DNA of 64,000 bases, taken from positions 15,414,001 through 15,478,000 of the forward strand of contig NC_080557.1 of NCBI RefSeq assembly GCF_030253575.1. The letters are read 5' to 3'. Under the pieces are notes generated by a model. The model had not been told where the DNA came from and did not search any database. It saw only the letters and a program-made list of their open reading frames with translations. This DNA is from Rhododendron vialii (taxonomy: Eukaryota > Streptophyta > Magnoliopsida > Ericales > Ericaceae). Positions 35,384 to 47,300 of the stretch are shown piece after piece. Each line of letters opens with the position of its first letter. Within the stretch, counting starts at the first letter, position 1. The translations under genes were made by a program, and so were the position numbers.

Positions 35384-36052
35384 ATGGCACCAAATGGCTC
35401 AAAGATTGAATCGTCTGACTTGATCCAACGATTTGCGAGGGTTTTAAATGACCCAGAAAGTGAAATAGCCAAAACTTTGATGGCTATGTTTAAGGCAGCA
35501 ATGGCACGAAATCAGCCAATTATGGAAGTACCAGTTAACGTAACTGTTAACCCTGGGCAAAACAGCGGATATGCAAATCGTGTTCTTGAAACACCTTCTT
35601 CACAGGTGTATAATAATCCTACTTTTGAAACTAGGCCTAGCCCAACAAGGCCAACGGATTTTTATCAACCAGTTCCAAATACTAGTGGTGGAAGTAATGG
35701 AATTGGAAGTCAATGTGGCAATGGCCAAAATGAAAACATTCCCATTGGTTTCAATGTACTGCCTAGATTTGGTACTAGTCAAAGCCAATATGTGCCTCCT
35801 ATGACACATTACACGTCAACCACAAAGGTCCTTGAATTATTTGTTCAATTGTTGATCAACGGCATTCGTAAGAGGTATGGATTTTTTAGAAGCCATCTGT
35901 ATTGGTATATGTATTGGTTTTGGTTGAAATATGCCCAATTTTGGTTAAGAGGTGTAGATAATGTTCATTGCTTTTCTACAATTTTGGGCAAATATAAGTG
36001 GCCAAATTGGCCACAGTTACGTGAAAACGAAAGCCTTGCGCGTAAGGCTTGA
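35384..36052 (+). CDS. Gag-like ORF of the LTR element
   Basis: A 222-residue frame begins about 45 bp inside the left LTR: MAPNGSKIESSDLIQRFARV then NDPESEIAKTLMAMF. Residues 1-55 are charged and helical-looking. Residues 55-140 are rich in P, N, G, S and Q. The tail after about 145 is W/Y-rich (WYMYWFWLKYAQFWLRG) and may not be genuine coding. No CCHC knuckle or protease motif is seen. Position suggests a degenerate or lineage-specific gag, inferred from context only. Confidence 0.45.
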   Translation: MAPNGSKIESSDLIQRFARVLNDPESEIAKTLMAMFKAAMARNQPIMEVPVNVTVNPGQNSGYANRVLETPSSQVYNNPTFETRPSPTRPTDFYQPVPNTSGGSNGIGSQCGNGQNENIPIGFNVLPRFGTSQSQYVPPMTHYTSTTKVLELFVQLLINGIRKRYGFFRSHLYWYMYWFWLKYAQFWLRGVDNVHCFSTILGKYKWPNWPQLRENESLARKA

Positions 36053-37967
36053 ACATTTTGCGGAAATGGAATAACGGCCATTTGTTGGCCAATTTTAGAT
36101 TCACTCGACAGAAAGTGAAATGGCCAATTAAATAATGGCTAACCGACCAAAATTAGAGGGTTCATAAGAAATGGAAGAATTCTAGCCTGTGTTCAACAAG
36201 TGCCATCCGATAGGAAGATTAACCATTATTTAGTGGGATAATCTGTGGGTTTTGGCATCAATTAATTACATAGAAGACCAATCCTTCATGCCATTTTTCA
36301 TGGGTGTTGAAGATTATTCACGGTCTTCAAGTGTTTAACTATGAAAGTGGCTATTATTCATCATAGGCTACGAAAATTTTTGAAATGCCTTACTGACACT
36401 TTTATTTTTATTTTTCCCTTTTCATCGTATTTTGAAAAAAGAAGTTTTGCCAATTATAAAATGAGAAGTAGCCCTCTTTTTTGATATTGAATTTGCACAG
36501 GGGGCAAACTCATCTTTAGAAAGCCAAATTATACAAAGAAAGTGACTTTGGCGTTGAGACTCGAAAGGAATTGAGTCAAGAAAATAATTTGATCAGAAAG
36601 CCTTGCAAAGCTTTTGACGTGTTATTCGTTTGAAGAAAGCTATTCATTGGCAATCTTGGAGAGCAATCAGTTACTGGGGTTGAGCAATCTTCGGCCACCG
36701 TCCATTTCATTCTAATTGAAGTTTTAATCTGAAAGATTGACCATGAAGGGAAACAATCTCTGAGATTTTATCATGCACGAAAAGTGGTAACACCACAGGT
36801 ACATGTGGGAGGCTGTGATACATGTGGAAGTCTCTCATCAAGGCTTTAAAATGCTTAATAGTCCTCCGTCGATTTGAACAGTCCTCCGTCGATAAGTCGC
36901 AAGGCATACAACCAACACTCTTGAAGCACGGTTCTTATATTATTGACCATTGATTAAAAACTTTAATCATGTTTATGGTCCAAGAGAACCCTTTGAAAAA
37001 AATATGTGAAAAGTGTTTAAAAATTCATTTTTAGAAGAGCCAACTATAAAACTTAAATGGCTCGAAAGTTTGAAATTCAAAGCGAGTCGAATTAGACCAT
37101 CGTTGGTCACATAGAAAAGGATCCTTCTACTCCATCTATAAGGGTTTAGAATGGTGAAAACTTGCCCATGGAGTACGAGTTCAAGCCAATCATGGCTGCA
37201 AATCATGAACAACCATATGTTCAATACGAATTTATGTTGGACGTTGTTCGGATGTTAAGAGGGATGAATTTTTGAAAGCCTTTCATTTTGGCTTTGGTTG
37301 AAATACGTGTGGATTTTAGGCTGTCAACATTTTTATCGACATACCACGTTTCCAATTTCCTTTCAGTAAGGATTCAGTTCAAGGAAAAATTTCGACAGAG
37401 GCAATCTGTTAAGCCATGTCACACCTTCGATTTTTAACATAATTATAAATGATTTCCATAATTAAAATTTCACCATAATCTGTACGATAACCAAAATGAA
37501 GTAGCGTTCCCAAAATATTACATCTTTGGCTCCGAGGCCCAAATTAACGCAAGTACTGAATATTCAAGAGTTAAAGGTTACAATATTCCATAGTCAAAAG
37601 ATTTACTATAAAGTTACAAATACATCTTCAAAAGAGATTTACAAAGATGCCTAAGTAACTTCTCAATTGATGGCTTTCAAAATAATGGTCACATCCAAGC
37701 ATTCCAAGCATGCTCGCTATTGTCCTGTGTTAGTACCTGAAAATGATAGTAGGCTTGAGCTACACTAGCCCAGTAGGAAATTCTACGCTAACATTATATG
37801 CAAGAGAAATGCAAGGGTGATCACAAGGAAGAACGGGATACAGACCACACAATAGGCAATAACCAAGGCTTAACAATCCAACAAACTCGGTATGAAATTT
37901 GGTATACACCTCAATCTTTAACCGTTTCACTTTCCATGTGTCCAACATCGCTTCACGTTAAGTGTCA

Positions 37968-38116
37968 TGAGCCGAAGCTCCTGCCGGGCTAATTATGGGA
38001 CCCCGATATCCCCTGCCAAGCGCCCACCGAGAAGGTTAGGCCTTGAGTGATCATTATGAGCATAAGCTCCTGCCAGGCTAATTATGGGACCCTGATATCC
38101 CCTGCCAGGCACCCAC
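37968..38116. repeat. Two-copy tandem repeat inside solo LTR
   Basis: The block GAGC(C/A)(G/T)AAGCTCCTGCC then GGGACCC(C/T)GATATCCCCTGCCA occurs twice, about 88 bp apart. Confidence 0.75.
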
Positions 38117-38395
38117 CCGTCGATGGGCCCCAAATGTTCTCGTTGTGTCGATAAGTGTCCAAGAATCTCTTACTCACATAACGTGTCATTTCAATTTAAT
38201 CAAAGTTCATATGGAAATCAACGTCCAATTATACCAAACAAGGGGTGAGGGTTGCAAAGATACTCAACGAACTCAACGAATATGATCGATAATGTTATGG
38301 AGTGATTTGGTGACGTTTGGGACAAGTTAGAAGCGATCGGGGGTCAAGACAATAGAGTTGAAACAAGAAACAAAACTTAGCCTTAAGGCATTGAA

Positions 38396-38550
38396 GTATA
38401 GATACTATGAATTTCAGTATCTATACAACAGGCCTTAAAAACTTCCAGAGACCGATTGTATTTATACTGATTAATTCAGTATCGATACTTCAATAACTAA
38501 GGTCGTTCCAGAGATTATTGTATCGATACTGAATAGAGCAGTATCGATAC
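38396..38550. repeat. Array of three 31 bp dyad cassettes (set 2)
   Basis: Cassettes at 38396-38426, 38458-38488 and 38520-38550, each exactly 31 bp and spaced exactly 62 bp. Each opens with GTATNNATAC, contains an ACTRWKAAT-like core and closes CAGTATCKATAC. Spacers are also 31 bp, and the two full spacers share TTCCAGAGA. Confidence 0.9.
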
Positions 38551-39212
38551 AAAGGGGTGTTCGAGCAGATTTTCTGCAGATTTCAAAGAATCCAACCACA
38601 ACAACAACAACATCAATAAACACGATTTCAAGCAAGGAGAGCTCTTCTATTACATATATTGAGAGGTAGAATCCCTACCTCGAGGCCGAAGAACGAAACC
38701 CACAAGAATTTCGAGCCCTAGCTTCCGAAAATCGAAACCGAGAGCGATACGACTCCACCGAGCTCCAACCGGCGAAATACGGACCACAATACGCGTAGAG
38801 GATGAATGTTTGAAGGTTGTGTTGAGTGGGTTTTGGGTTATTGGAGTGAAATTTGGTGAGAGGGCAAGAGAGAGGGAGAGAGCCGAGAGAGAGCTGGGAG
38901 AGAGATGAAAAAAAAAGTGAAAAAGGGAAAAAAAATTCCCAGGCATATACACGGCACACACATGCACAAATTACACTAGCACCCATAACTTTCAACTCCT
39001 TACACTTTGACCCCCAACTACAATATTCTCATTAATCCATCACTTTTCCATTTATAAAACAATAAATTATAAAATGAATTTACGGGTCTCTACAAGCCAT
39101 ACCATGTGATTTTCGACAGTGATTTTTATGCCTTCAAGGTTGTGTTGTTTCAGTCGAAAAGTGAAAAAGTTATGTAAAATTTATCTAAAACTCTTCGAGA
39201 GTTGGGGGCATA

Positions 39213-39785
39213 AATGTTTACACCGTAAAGAGTTATCACCCGTCGCTATCGACAGAGGGTTGATTTAAAACTAGTTACATTATTCACTTGGGTTGCGTTA
39301 GCACTTCACCCAAATGAATAAGGGGACGTTATTTGGATGGATTTCCAAAGTCATTTGTATGGTTTTGTTTGATTTGCTGATTGCTTTAACCACTCTTGGG
39401 TAGTTACAAATACAGTCTTATGACAAAAGACTTCTGTGTTAGATACTAATATTAATAGCGGCCAATTGTTCCTGTCGATAATAGGAAATTTCTGTCGATT
39501 TTAAGCCATGTCTGTCGATTATGGACAAGGCTTTGCCAGCAAATATTGGCCCTTGATTAGAAACTTTAATCATGTTTATGGACCAAAAGAACCCTTTAAA
39601 AATATGTGAAAATCGTTAATTGCCCAGTATTATTTGGTTTTGCCAAATGAACTTGGGGGGCAAATTATTTACGCCATAATAAGTTATCACCCGTCGATAT
39701 CGACAGAGGGGTGATTCAAAGCTAGTTACATTATTCACTTGGGTTACGTTAGCACTTCACCCAAATGAATAAGGGGGGCATTGTT
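39213..39785. repeat. Internal duplication upstream of the right LTR
   Basis: The segment AGTTATCACCCGTCG...ATCGACAGAGG...CACTTCACCCAAATGAATAA occurs at 39213-39337 and again at 39668-39780, where it runs into the purine tract and LTR. A second block (TTTAATCATGTTTATGG) is shared by 36960 and 39570. Confidence 0.7.
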
Positions 39786-40412
39786 TGGACCATATATTCA
39801 CCGCCCGTCGATAATCGGCCGAAAGGTGGGAATTATGGGAATGCAACCTATTTTGTTATTATTAGAATTGGTATTTGTATTTTAATAACTTGTGCAGGAC
39901 ACTTGGCGTTTCTCTATTTACTTGGAAGTTAAAATGACACTTGTCATGCTCCTACACATTTGAAGGGAAGTGGGAAGTTATTTGGACAAGTGGAAGCAAA
40001 GAAAAGAATAAAGAGTAGTGGGAAGTTAGGAAGTTATTTCCTGCGTATCTTTGTTTTTCTATAAATAGCCTTTTAGGCCTCATTGTAAGGACACACAAAT
40101 AACGCCAATCAGGCCTTTATCTTTTCTTTTCTAGGAGTAGAGTTAACTTGTAATTGTTCACTCGATCATCTCGATTGATTGTTCTTCTACTTTGAGGGTT
40201 AATGAAGTCCATTTTGTTAATCTTCTTCCATACTTCATCCATTTCATTGTTTGTTTCCAGAGAAGTCCTGAAATACAGCAAGGAACCAAACTCCACTTTT
40301 CACACCCACATTCCAGCAAGCTTACGATACAATTTTCCATTCCAGCAAGCTTACGATACAATTTCCCGTCGATTCTCCGTCGATTGGAGAGAAAACAAGA
40401 ATTTTGGTAACA
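39782..40412 (+). repeat. Right LTR (631 bp)
   Basis: Same sequence as the left LTR but about 40 bp longer, because a short block CATTCCAGCAAGCTTACGAT near 40310-40360 and a CCGTCGATT are duplicated. Ends GGTAACA before CCTAG. Confidence 0.9.
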
Positions 40413-42000
40413 CCTAGTTAGACCTGTCTATCAACCGTGTCGTGCCATGTTAGAATACTCCAGGCCTGGCCTGGTCCATGGGCATGCCACAACCCGTGCA
40501 ACACTTATCTCGTGCCTATGTCGTGCCTATCTCGTGCATGTATCGTGCCGTGCCCGTGCCTAATCAAATCTTTAAGGAGATTTTGCTTTACTTTAGTAGA
40601 AAATGCATTATTTTGCTATTGTAATAAGGCAAAAAATTTGAGGCAAAATTATTAAAAAAAAAATTTAATAAAGACAAAAAAAAAAGAAAGAAAAAAAACC
40701 ATTTTGACTTATTAAGCCAAATCTAGAGAAAACGAAAATGTAACTTTTCAGTAGCCCTTTAGGCTTTTCACTTTGTAGGCTGTAGTATAGTCTGTAGTTG
40801 AGGTGCTGCAAGTCAACTAAGCACGAACTCCCCTAGTTGTTTGTTCTCACCTAAGCACGAACACATTATCGTCTTTATTCCCACTGAATTTTTGCAACTT
40901 CATTTTTGGGTGAAGAGCAAACTTCTTCATGGCTGAACAGAGTATCGAGGCTCTCGAGATATCCGGTCTTGAGCCTTCTAAGATGTCTGGTCCTAGGATC
41001 CCTCTTTCGTTCTCCATATTTAATGATTCTGCGCAAAGCATTGAGCCTTTTGAGATATCTAGTCCTCAGATCTCTGGTCCGGGCTACGATAGATTACGTA
41101 TGTGCCCACACTCAATATTTTTGTTTAAACCACTGGAATAAGTGTATGATTGGTTACTTATGAAAAAAGTGTAGACTTAAGCTTCTCTCAAGTTTGGCAG
41201 GACCCGGACAGTCGGGTCTTTTACGATCCCATATAGGTTCACTTCAATGATCGGACTAATTTTTATAGACCTCATTGAGTCAACAACCTTGCACGAAATT
41301 AGGCTGAATTCGATATCGATGAATAACTAATCGTTGGATAATAGGTTTTTTTTTGTGTGTTAATTTTACCAGATTTGGATGTTTGTCTTGACGGATGTAA
41401 TCTAAAAAGTAAAAAGTTATAATCAAAAGTCGTACAAGAAGAAAAAGTTCAAAAAAAGAAGTCTTTACTGTGATCTTATATGAATTTTTTTTTAACTCAA
41501 CTCTATTTTATAATTAAACTACCAATCTATTCATTTTGCACAAAATTCTTTCATCAAATGAAAACATAGGAAAAAAATTATTATTTTTTCCTTGACATCA
41601 CTTCATTATATTTTTCTTGAAAATAACATTCCTATGCCAGATTCTTGACAACTGAGTCGATTGTTTGTTGACGTAGCTCTTCAAATTTGGTGTCAATCTT
41701 ATTTTCAACTTCATGTTTAATTAATAAATGGGGCAGATTTGGAATATCTCTTGAAATTTGACTCCGTCTGTCTTGGCCTATATATAAAGTTTTACAAGCG
41801 AATTTAAGATTTCAACTTCAAGTTGGCCTAGCCTGACCAGTTTATTAACCGTCCGGCCCATGCCATGTAAAAATACTCTAGGCCCGGCCTGACCCATGGG
41901 CATGCCACAACCCGTGTAGCTCTTACCTCATGCCTATGTTGTGCTTATCTCATGCATTGTGTCGTGTCGTGTCGGGCTTAAGCCTAATCAAATCTTGAAG
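40413..42000. repeat. Dispersed repeat, copy B region
   Basis: Blocks CATGGGCATGCCACAACCCG, CCTATGTYGTGC and CTCRTGCAT occur at 40470-40560 and again at 41890-41985. The 41500-41760 part matches 24540-24790. An uninterrupted version of the CCTAG target (TCTTGGCCTATATATAAAG) lies at 41770. A frame at 40929-41105 (MAEQSIEALEISGLEPSKMS) ends at a GTATGT donor-like site, but no partner exon was found. Confidence 0.5.
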
Positions 42001-42419
42001 GATAAAATCAAAGATTCACCTAAAATAGTCTCTCTTTTTTCTTGACAAACCGTAGAAACGTCACTTTGTTAAGGTTGACAATCAATTGTCGAACAAACTA
42101 GTCATGAACAGGGGCGACGTTGGCATGGTAGCACTGGTGTCAAGTGAACCCAATGAGAAGAAATTTTGCAACAATTACGGAGTATAATTTTTCCTTTCCC
42201 CTAGAACCAATAGCGACATGACACCAATGTAAAAACCCATTGAACCCATATTTATGTACGTGCATCTCACTTGCAGCACCTCAACTCTAGACTATATTCC
42301 ACTTAACTTTTAGAAAAAATGCACATTTTGTTCTTATTCAAAAAAAAAAAATCGTATTTGCTAGTTTTGAACCAAAATTTTGTAGATTATTGATTTGTCT
42401 CGACGAGATGAATCGGAAA

Positions 42420-42420
<1 letters not shown>

Positions 42421-42487
<67 letters not shown>

Positions 42488-42496
42488 CACACACAC
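42421..42496. repeat. Compound microsatellite (GT)6(AT)n(AC)9
   Basis: GT units, then about 45 bp of AT, then AC units: a nearly perfect 76 bp palindrome. Confidence 0.95.
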
Positions 42497-42782
42497 TTTT
42501 ACTCAAATGTTTTGAAAAATAACCACTTTTAAGCACAAAAAAAAGTCACATAAAGCACAGGCGGGTGCTGAGCGCAAGCGTGAAATCGTTTCTCAAAAAC
42601 CTTCAAAACAACTTAGATCATGCGTGCGAGGATTGAGAGCGCGAGCCGCGAGTGCAAACCATTTTGAAGGGTTATGTAACTAAGTGGGTCACTCAAGGAG
42701 AGATGATCCTGGTTTAGTTTTTTTTTTTTTAACGCAGGAGAAATGATCCTGGTGACTCGGGTATAAATATAAATATGGGCTG

Positions 42783-43140
42783 CAGGTGTAGTGGAAATAA
42801 TTGGTGTGTACTGTTTATAACAATTGGTGTGTACTGTTTGTACTGTTAAATGATGTAAAATATTGGTGTGTTCTGTAATGTGTAAAGTTGTAGTAGGAAA
42901 GTCTACATAATAATAGTTGTGGCAGGAGAGATGTATAATTGGTTTGTACTATTTAAGTGTCCTTTATGGATGAACCAATTATATGTGATACTGTTGCATG
43001 TATTTAATGATGTAAGCTCCAGTGTCTGTACTCCTTCCTTACGCCTATAAAAGGAGGAGGACTTCCCCGTTGTAAGAAACTAAGTCAGTATTTTCCTAAT
43101 ATATCCTGTGTTTTGTATTTATTCTCTTTGATCCTAATAA
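42783..43140 (+). mobile_element. Possible copia-like LTR fragment
   Basis: Contains repeated TTGGTGTGTACTGTTT units (about 42800-42840), then CCTATAAAAGGAGGAGGACTTC (TATA-type promoter) and a CCGTTGTAAGAAACTAAGTC stretch, the layout of a short copia LTR. Ends and TSD are not resolved. Confidence 0.3.
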
Positions 43141-43877
43141 CCTACTTTGTATTTATACCCGGATAGGAGTTATAGGGAATTTGGGCTGGAGCTATATAAA
43201 AGAGAAAGTCTAGGATAGCCTTAAGTGGGCTTAATTGGGAGTGGGTCCACTTTGTTTGGTTGAGCTTTTAAAATGTTATTTTTGAGAGTTGAAGTGGTAA
43301 TGAGTTGAGAGAAATAGAAAGAAATATTTATTGAAAACTGTGCCGAGAGTTGAGAGTTACTCTAAAAAAGAGCAACCAAACACAGCGATGAGTCTGGAGT
43401 ATTGGGTTGTGGACTGAAGAGACAAACGAAATGGGAAAGTACCACCGAATGTTTTTTTTTTCCCCCTTCTCTTTTTGTTTTTGTATTTCGTTTTTTTTTT
43501 TTTTTTTTACAAAAACCTACCCAATACCTATCATCTCTAAATAAAAGTAAACTAAAGAGAATGAAATCTATAGCTTGGAGCGTGGAGTAATGACTTTGAA
43601 AACATGTGCCTTGCCAACGATTTTGGGGGTAGATTGTTCATTGGAGTAACAAAAAAGGAACTTTAAAAACACGTGATTTGCCAAAGATATAGGCCTGTTG
43701 ATTATCGAGAATCAAATGATCCTTCTAATCTTTGGAAGGTAAAGGACGACCTTCATTGTCAAAGATTTTTTTTTTTTTGGTCATGATCTTTAGCTCAATT
43801 TGAAATCTCCCAAATGCTATTCACTACTTGGCAGTCAGTCCATGCGCAGCATTTCTCCGATTTTAATTGTGTCTCCC

Positions 43878-43976
43878 GCCCTTTTGGGGACATCTGATAA
43901 AATTAAAACAATACAGAGAGGATTAGCATGGTCCCTACGTAAGGATGAAACGCCCAAATCAAGAAATGGTCCAAAT
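43878..43976 (+). pseudogene. U6 snRNA retropseudogene
   Basis: Aligns along its whole length with plant U6 spliceosomal RNA. Landmarks retained are GGGGACATC, ATACAGAGA (the ACAGAGA box that pairs with the 5' splice site), GATTAGCATGG with the AGC triad, and AGAAATGGTCCAAATT. Against the canonical plant sequence I count roughly 16 substitutions in 100 bases, most of them C to T or G to A. The upstream plant snRNA element (TCCCACATCG type) and TATA box are absent. Perfect 13 bp repeats AATTGTGTCTCCC flank it (43865-43877 and 43974-43986), the mark of LINE-mediated retroposition. Confidence 0.85.
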
Positions 43977-44357
43977 TGTGTCTCCCCTAATGAATGACGG
44001 GATAGACCTCTAAGAGCACCCACACAAGTGTTTGTCATTTCACCCTTTCCATTTTCATTTTCATTTTCACACATAAACAGATAGACAACGCAGACTGTAG
44101 AAGAAATTGTGAGACAGTGAAAGAAGTGGTTGGATATCATATTTGGAAATACTACCATGTAAGGAGTAGCAGTAACATACTACAATGCAAGAGGCCACGA
44201 GCTTAGACTAACAGGAAAGAAATTTACGTAATTCAACGTGAGGAGTACTGCCTACAGAACTCTCCCATAATGTGGAAACAAAAGACAATGAAACATCTCG
44301 TGGGGAACGACTGATGACTGCAGTATTCTAACCGATAGTTGTTTGATAGCATCGCCA

Positions 44358-47300
44358 TCACCCAGTACCTTCAAACATCTCACCAGGGATGCCAATTATG
44401 TGCCCGTAAAACCGAACAGCATTTAGTTCTCGCAGACAGCAAACGACTTGTTTCATTGTCGGCCGTTGCTTTGGATCATCACCTACACAATCCATTGCCA
44501 GTTTCGTGATTGTAATCCCATCACCCGCATCAAAATATGGATCCATCTCGAAGCTTTTGTGCACAAGCGACTTGGGCTTTCTTTTCTTGAACTTTCCCCA
44601 AACCTTAGACTGAGAGTGTGCGTTGTACTCTTTCAAGGCCCAGTAATAAGTAGTATTACCATCATTCATTCCCCGCCGGGAATCTAAACTTGTATCATAC
44701 GCTCTTCTTTTGGCTATTAGCCCCAGGAGAAGAATACCATATGCGAAAACATCTGTCTTGTCTGACCAGTTACCTGAAAATATGTTTTCCAAACATAACA
44801 TCTGCTCAAACTATTGCCATGTTTACATTTGCATATACGCAAGCACACACAAAAAAACGTTAGGGAAGAAAGAAAAAAAACGACCAAACTCTCAGCAAGG
44901 CAAAGGCTTGATATCATAAGAATCTTAACCTTCTGTGTCTGAACAGAAGGCAACAAATACATCATTATATACATGCATAAAATTCCTAAAAGTGAAGTAA
45001 ATATGACTAGCCAAAAAAGAATACAAAACATCAAGTGTAGAATGCAAAGTAGTTTGGAGAAATCTATTTAACTGCTGTAAAAAGTGATTGCGATGTCATT
45101 GACGAACCAAAATTGTGGAAAGACTGGAGGGGCACCTATCTAGCTTGTATCTCCCTGGGCCCAGGAAAGTAGTCAGAATGTCAGATCTGTCCACCTTATT
45201 ACATTTACACCCCAGAAAATCATCCATGGGCAAAAGCAACTTAACACGGAAGAAAAAAATGACGGCTAATATGGTATTAAACTCAAACCATCAATTTTTT
45301 CCTTCCACAAAGGTAATTTGTTGATGTTATTATCAATTTAGGGTTGCAAACAAGCCGAGCCGAGAGTTAACGAGCCGAGCTGAGCCGAACTGCTCGGTTC
45401 ATTTACAGCCCTAAATTTTTCATAGTCCAATCAAGCTGATTTTGGGATGACTTTAATGCGATCACTGCTGAGGTATCACCATGCCCTAAACCTGGACCAA
45501 TCTAAACATTAGCAAACTGGACAAGAGCCTCTCCCAAGACTGACATGTTCAATAGCCACACTCCTATCTTCCTCCGTTTTTTCTTGATAAATTATTTAAG
45601 TGGGTTTTAAAACAACACCATTTAATTACTGTATTTGCAAAGTAGTATTTGTTGGAGGATGGATAAAGAGAAGGATTTGCAGCGGGTTACCCGTAGAGAG
45701 AAAAAATGGGAAGGTCCTATTGCGCCTTCATTATAGAACTATTTCTTGACCTTAACCATAAATGGACCACCATCAAATGGAAAAGCAGAGGACCAGGCCT
45801 TTCAATCCTCATGAGAAAGGGTAAGCCCCAAGGCTTTCATGTATAAGTTTGACCATCAACATAATAAGCGTCTGTTTGGTCGGATGGAATAAATGCTGGA
45901 ATGGAATGCGGCGAATGCCCATCCCGATAATTAACGTACATTGGTTTGGGGTCGATTGCTATTTGGCTACCAATTGAACAATCTTTCAAATTTTGCGAGG
46001 TTTATAATCTCTGTTAAATAAATTATACGGATTAATTTTTTCACCATGGCCATGCATATATGGTTGCTTTAAAAAATATACAACTATGAAAGCCTAACAG
46101 GATTATGTTTCCTTGGAAGGAACCAAACGTGTTATAGAAATCGCAATCCCTGCTTCAACCAGAATCCATCTTCTGCTCTTCTAACTTCTTATAACCCATC
46201 ACCCACTTTAATTTGAAACCCCCATTATTCTCTGGTTATTCATAGAAGAGAACTGTGATCGTCGTGCTCTGGTTCACCTTATCCTCAGTCTGTGCATTCT
46301 CCACCCTCCCAGTTCCTCTATCTCTTCTTTTCAAAACAACTACATTGCTGCCTCTCCCAACGCTCTCTAAAGGTGTCGATTCATGTTTCAAGGTTTCAAC
46401 AAGCCAAAACAATTATTTTAGCCGAACACTGTTCTGGTTTTGTGGAGGGGATACATATACTACGGGTTCTTCTAGTTAAAATTGTTGGCAGATAAATTTC
46501 AACCAATTTTGACGTAAAAGATTATGACATGAAATGTCCTTCATTTTGACAAGAGCTATAATGCACTAAAAAAAAATTAACCATGTCAAACTTAGACAAA
46601 CTGTAGCTTAAGAGGCGAACATTCCAAATTGATCCTAAATGCTATGCTTGATTGTTAAAGTACGAAAATTTGAAGATAAACCTGATTCGAGGAGACGTGG
46701 ATCAGCATAGCCAACGCATCCCCATTTGCATTCACGTGAAGGAATTCCTCCAAAAACTCCTCCAACAAGCAGACTGAAGTCCAATAATCTTGGACTGAAA
46801 GCCTGCACGCAAGATAATATTCAGGCTTGAACTACCATTCTTAGAAGCGTCCAAAAGAGATAGAAGTAAGCACCAAGGCTTACCTCATCAACTATCAAAT
46901 GAGCTGCGTTGGTATTCCGAAGCAAGAGTTCTTCACCATGCAAACATTCAACGAGGACTGCAAATTCAAGCGCCACCTTGATTCGTGCCAGCCATTTGAA
47001 ATCATCTGGAAACATAAGACAGCTAGTTAGAATACAATACTGGCAAGGCCACTTTTTCTAGATTGTCCCAATGTCTTAATGCCCCAACTGTTATCCAAAA
47101 TTGTCAATCAAGGTGGTTCTCTGTAAGGACCAAGACCTTTTTACTTCTATCTCAATAATTCTGGTCCGACCTCTGACTACGACGTGGCATGCTTACAGCA
47201 ATTAAGATAAGAAAATTAGATCACCTTGAAGAACTAGGTTATGAACAGTATCCACTGGTTTCAAGTCATATACAACACCAAACCGTCCATTTTCACAGCA

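Larger units (their letters stand above)
37417..39094. mobile_element. Solo LTR nested in the CCTAG element, TSD AGCCA
   Basis: Starts TGTCACACCTTCGATTTT, ends TTACGGGTCTCTACA, flanked by perfect AGCCA (37412-37416 and 39095-39099). 1678 bp, no coding domain. TGTCACACC-type starts are common in plant Ty3/gypsy LTRs. It carries a tandem duplication of about 85 bp (37968 and 38058) and three dyad cassettes at 38396-38550. Since it sits inside the other retrotransposon, it inserted later. Confidence 0.88.
34748..40412 (+). mobile_element. Non-autonomous LTR retrotransposon, TSD CCTAG
   Basis: Two near-identical LTRs (34748-35337 and 39782-40412) begin TGTTTGGACCATATATTC. The element is flanked by CCTAG at 34743-34747 and 40413-40417. 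A TTTTGGCGC primer-site-like sequence lies just inside the left LTR and a purine tract AATAAGGGGGGCAT abuts the right LTR. No protease, reverse transcriptase, RNase H or integrase is visible. Without the nested solo LTR (37417-39094) the internal region is about 2.8 kb. Its only sizeable frame is the gag-like ORF at 35384. By eye the LTRs differ at about ten positions plus short indels, implying a fairly recent insertion. Confidence 0.9.

Noticed and set aside
38396..38550. CRISPR-like array (regular repeats and equal spacers)
   Set aside because: Only three diverged palindromic units inside a plant solo LTR; no cas genes and a eukaryotic context.
34748..40412. Endogenous pararetrovirus or retrovirus
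   Set aside because: No coat, movement, envelope or polymerase motif; structure and TSD fit a non-autonomous LTR retrotransposon.
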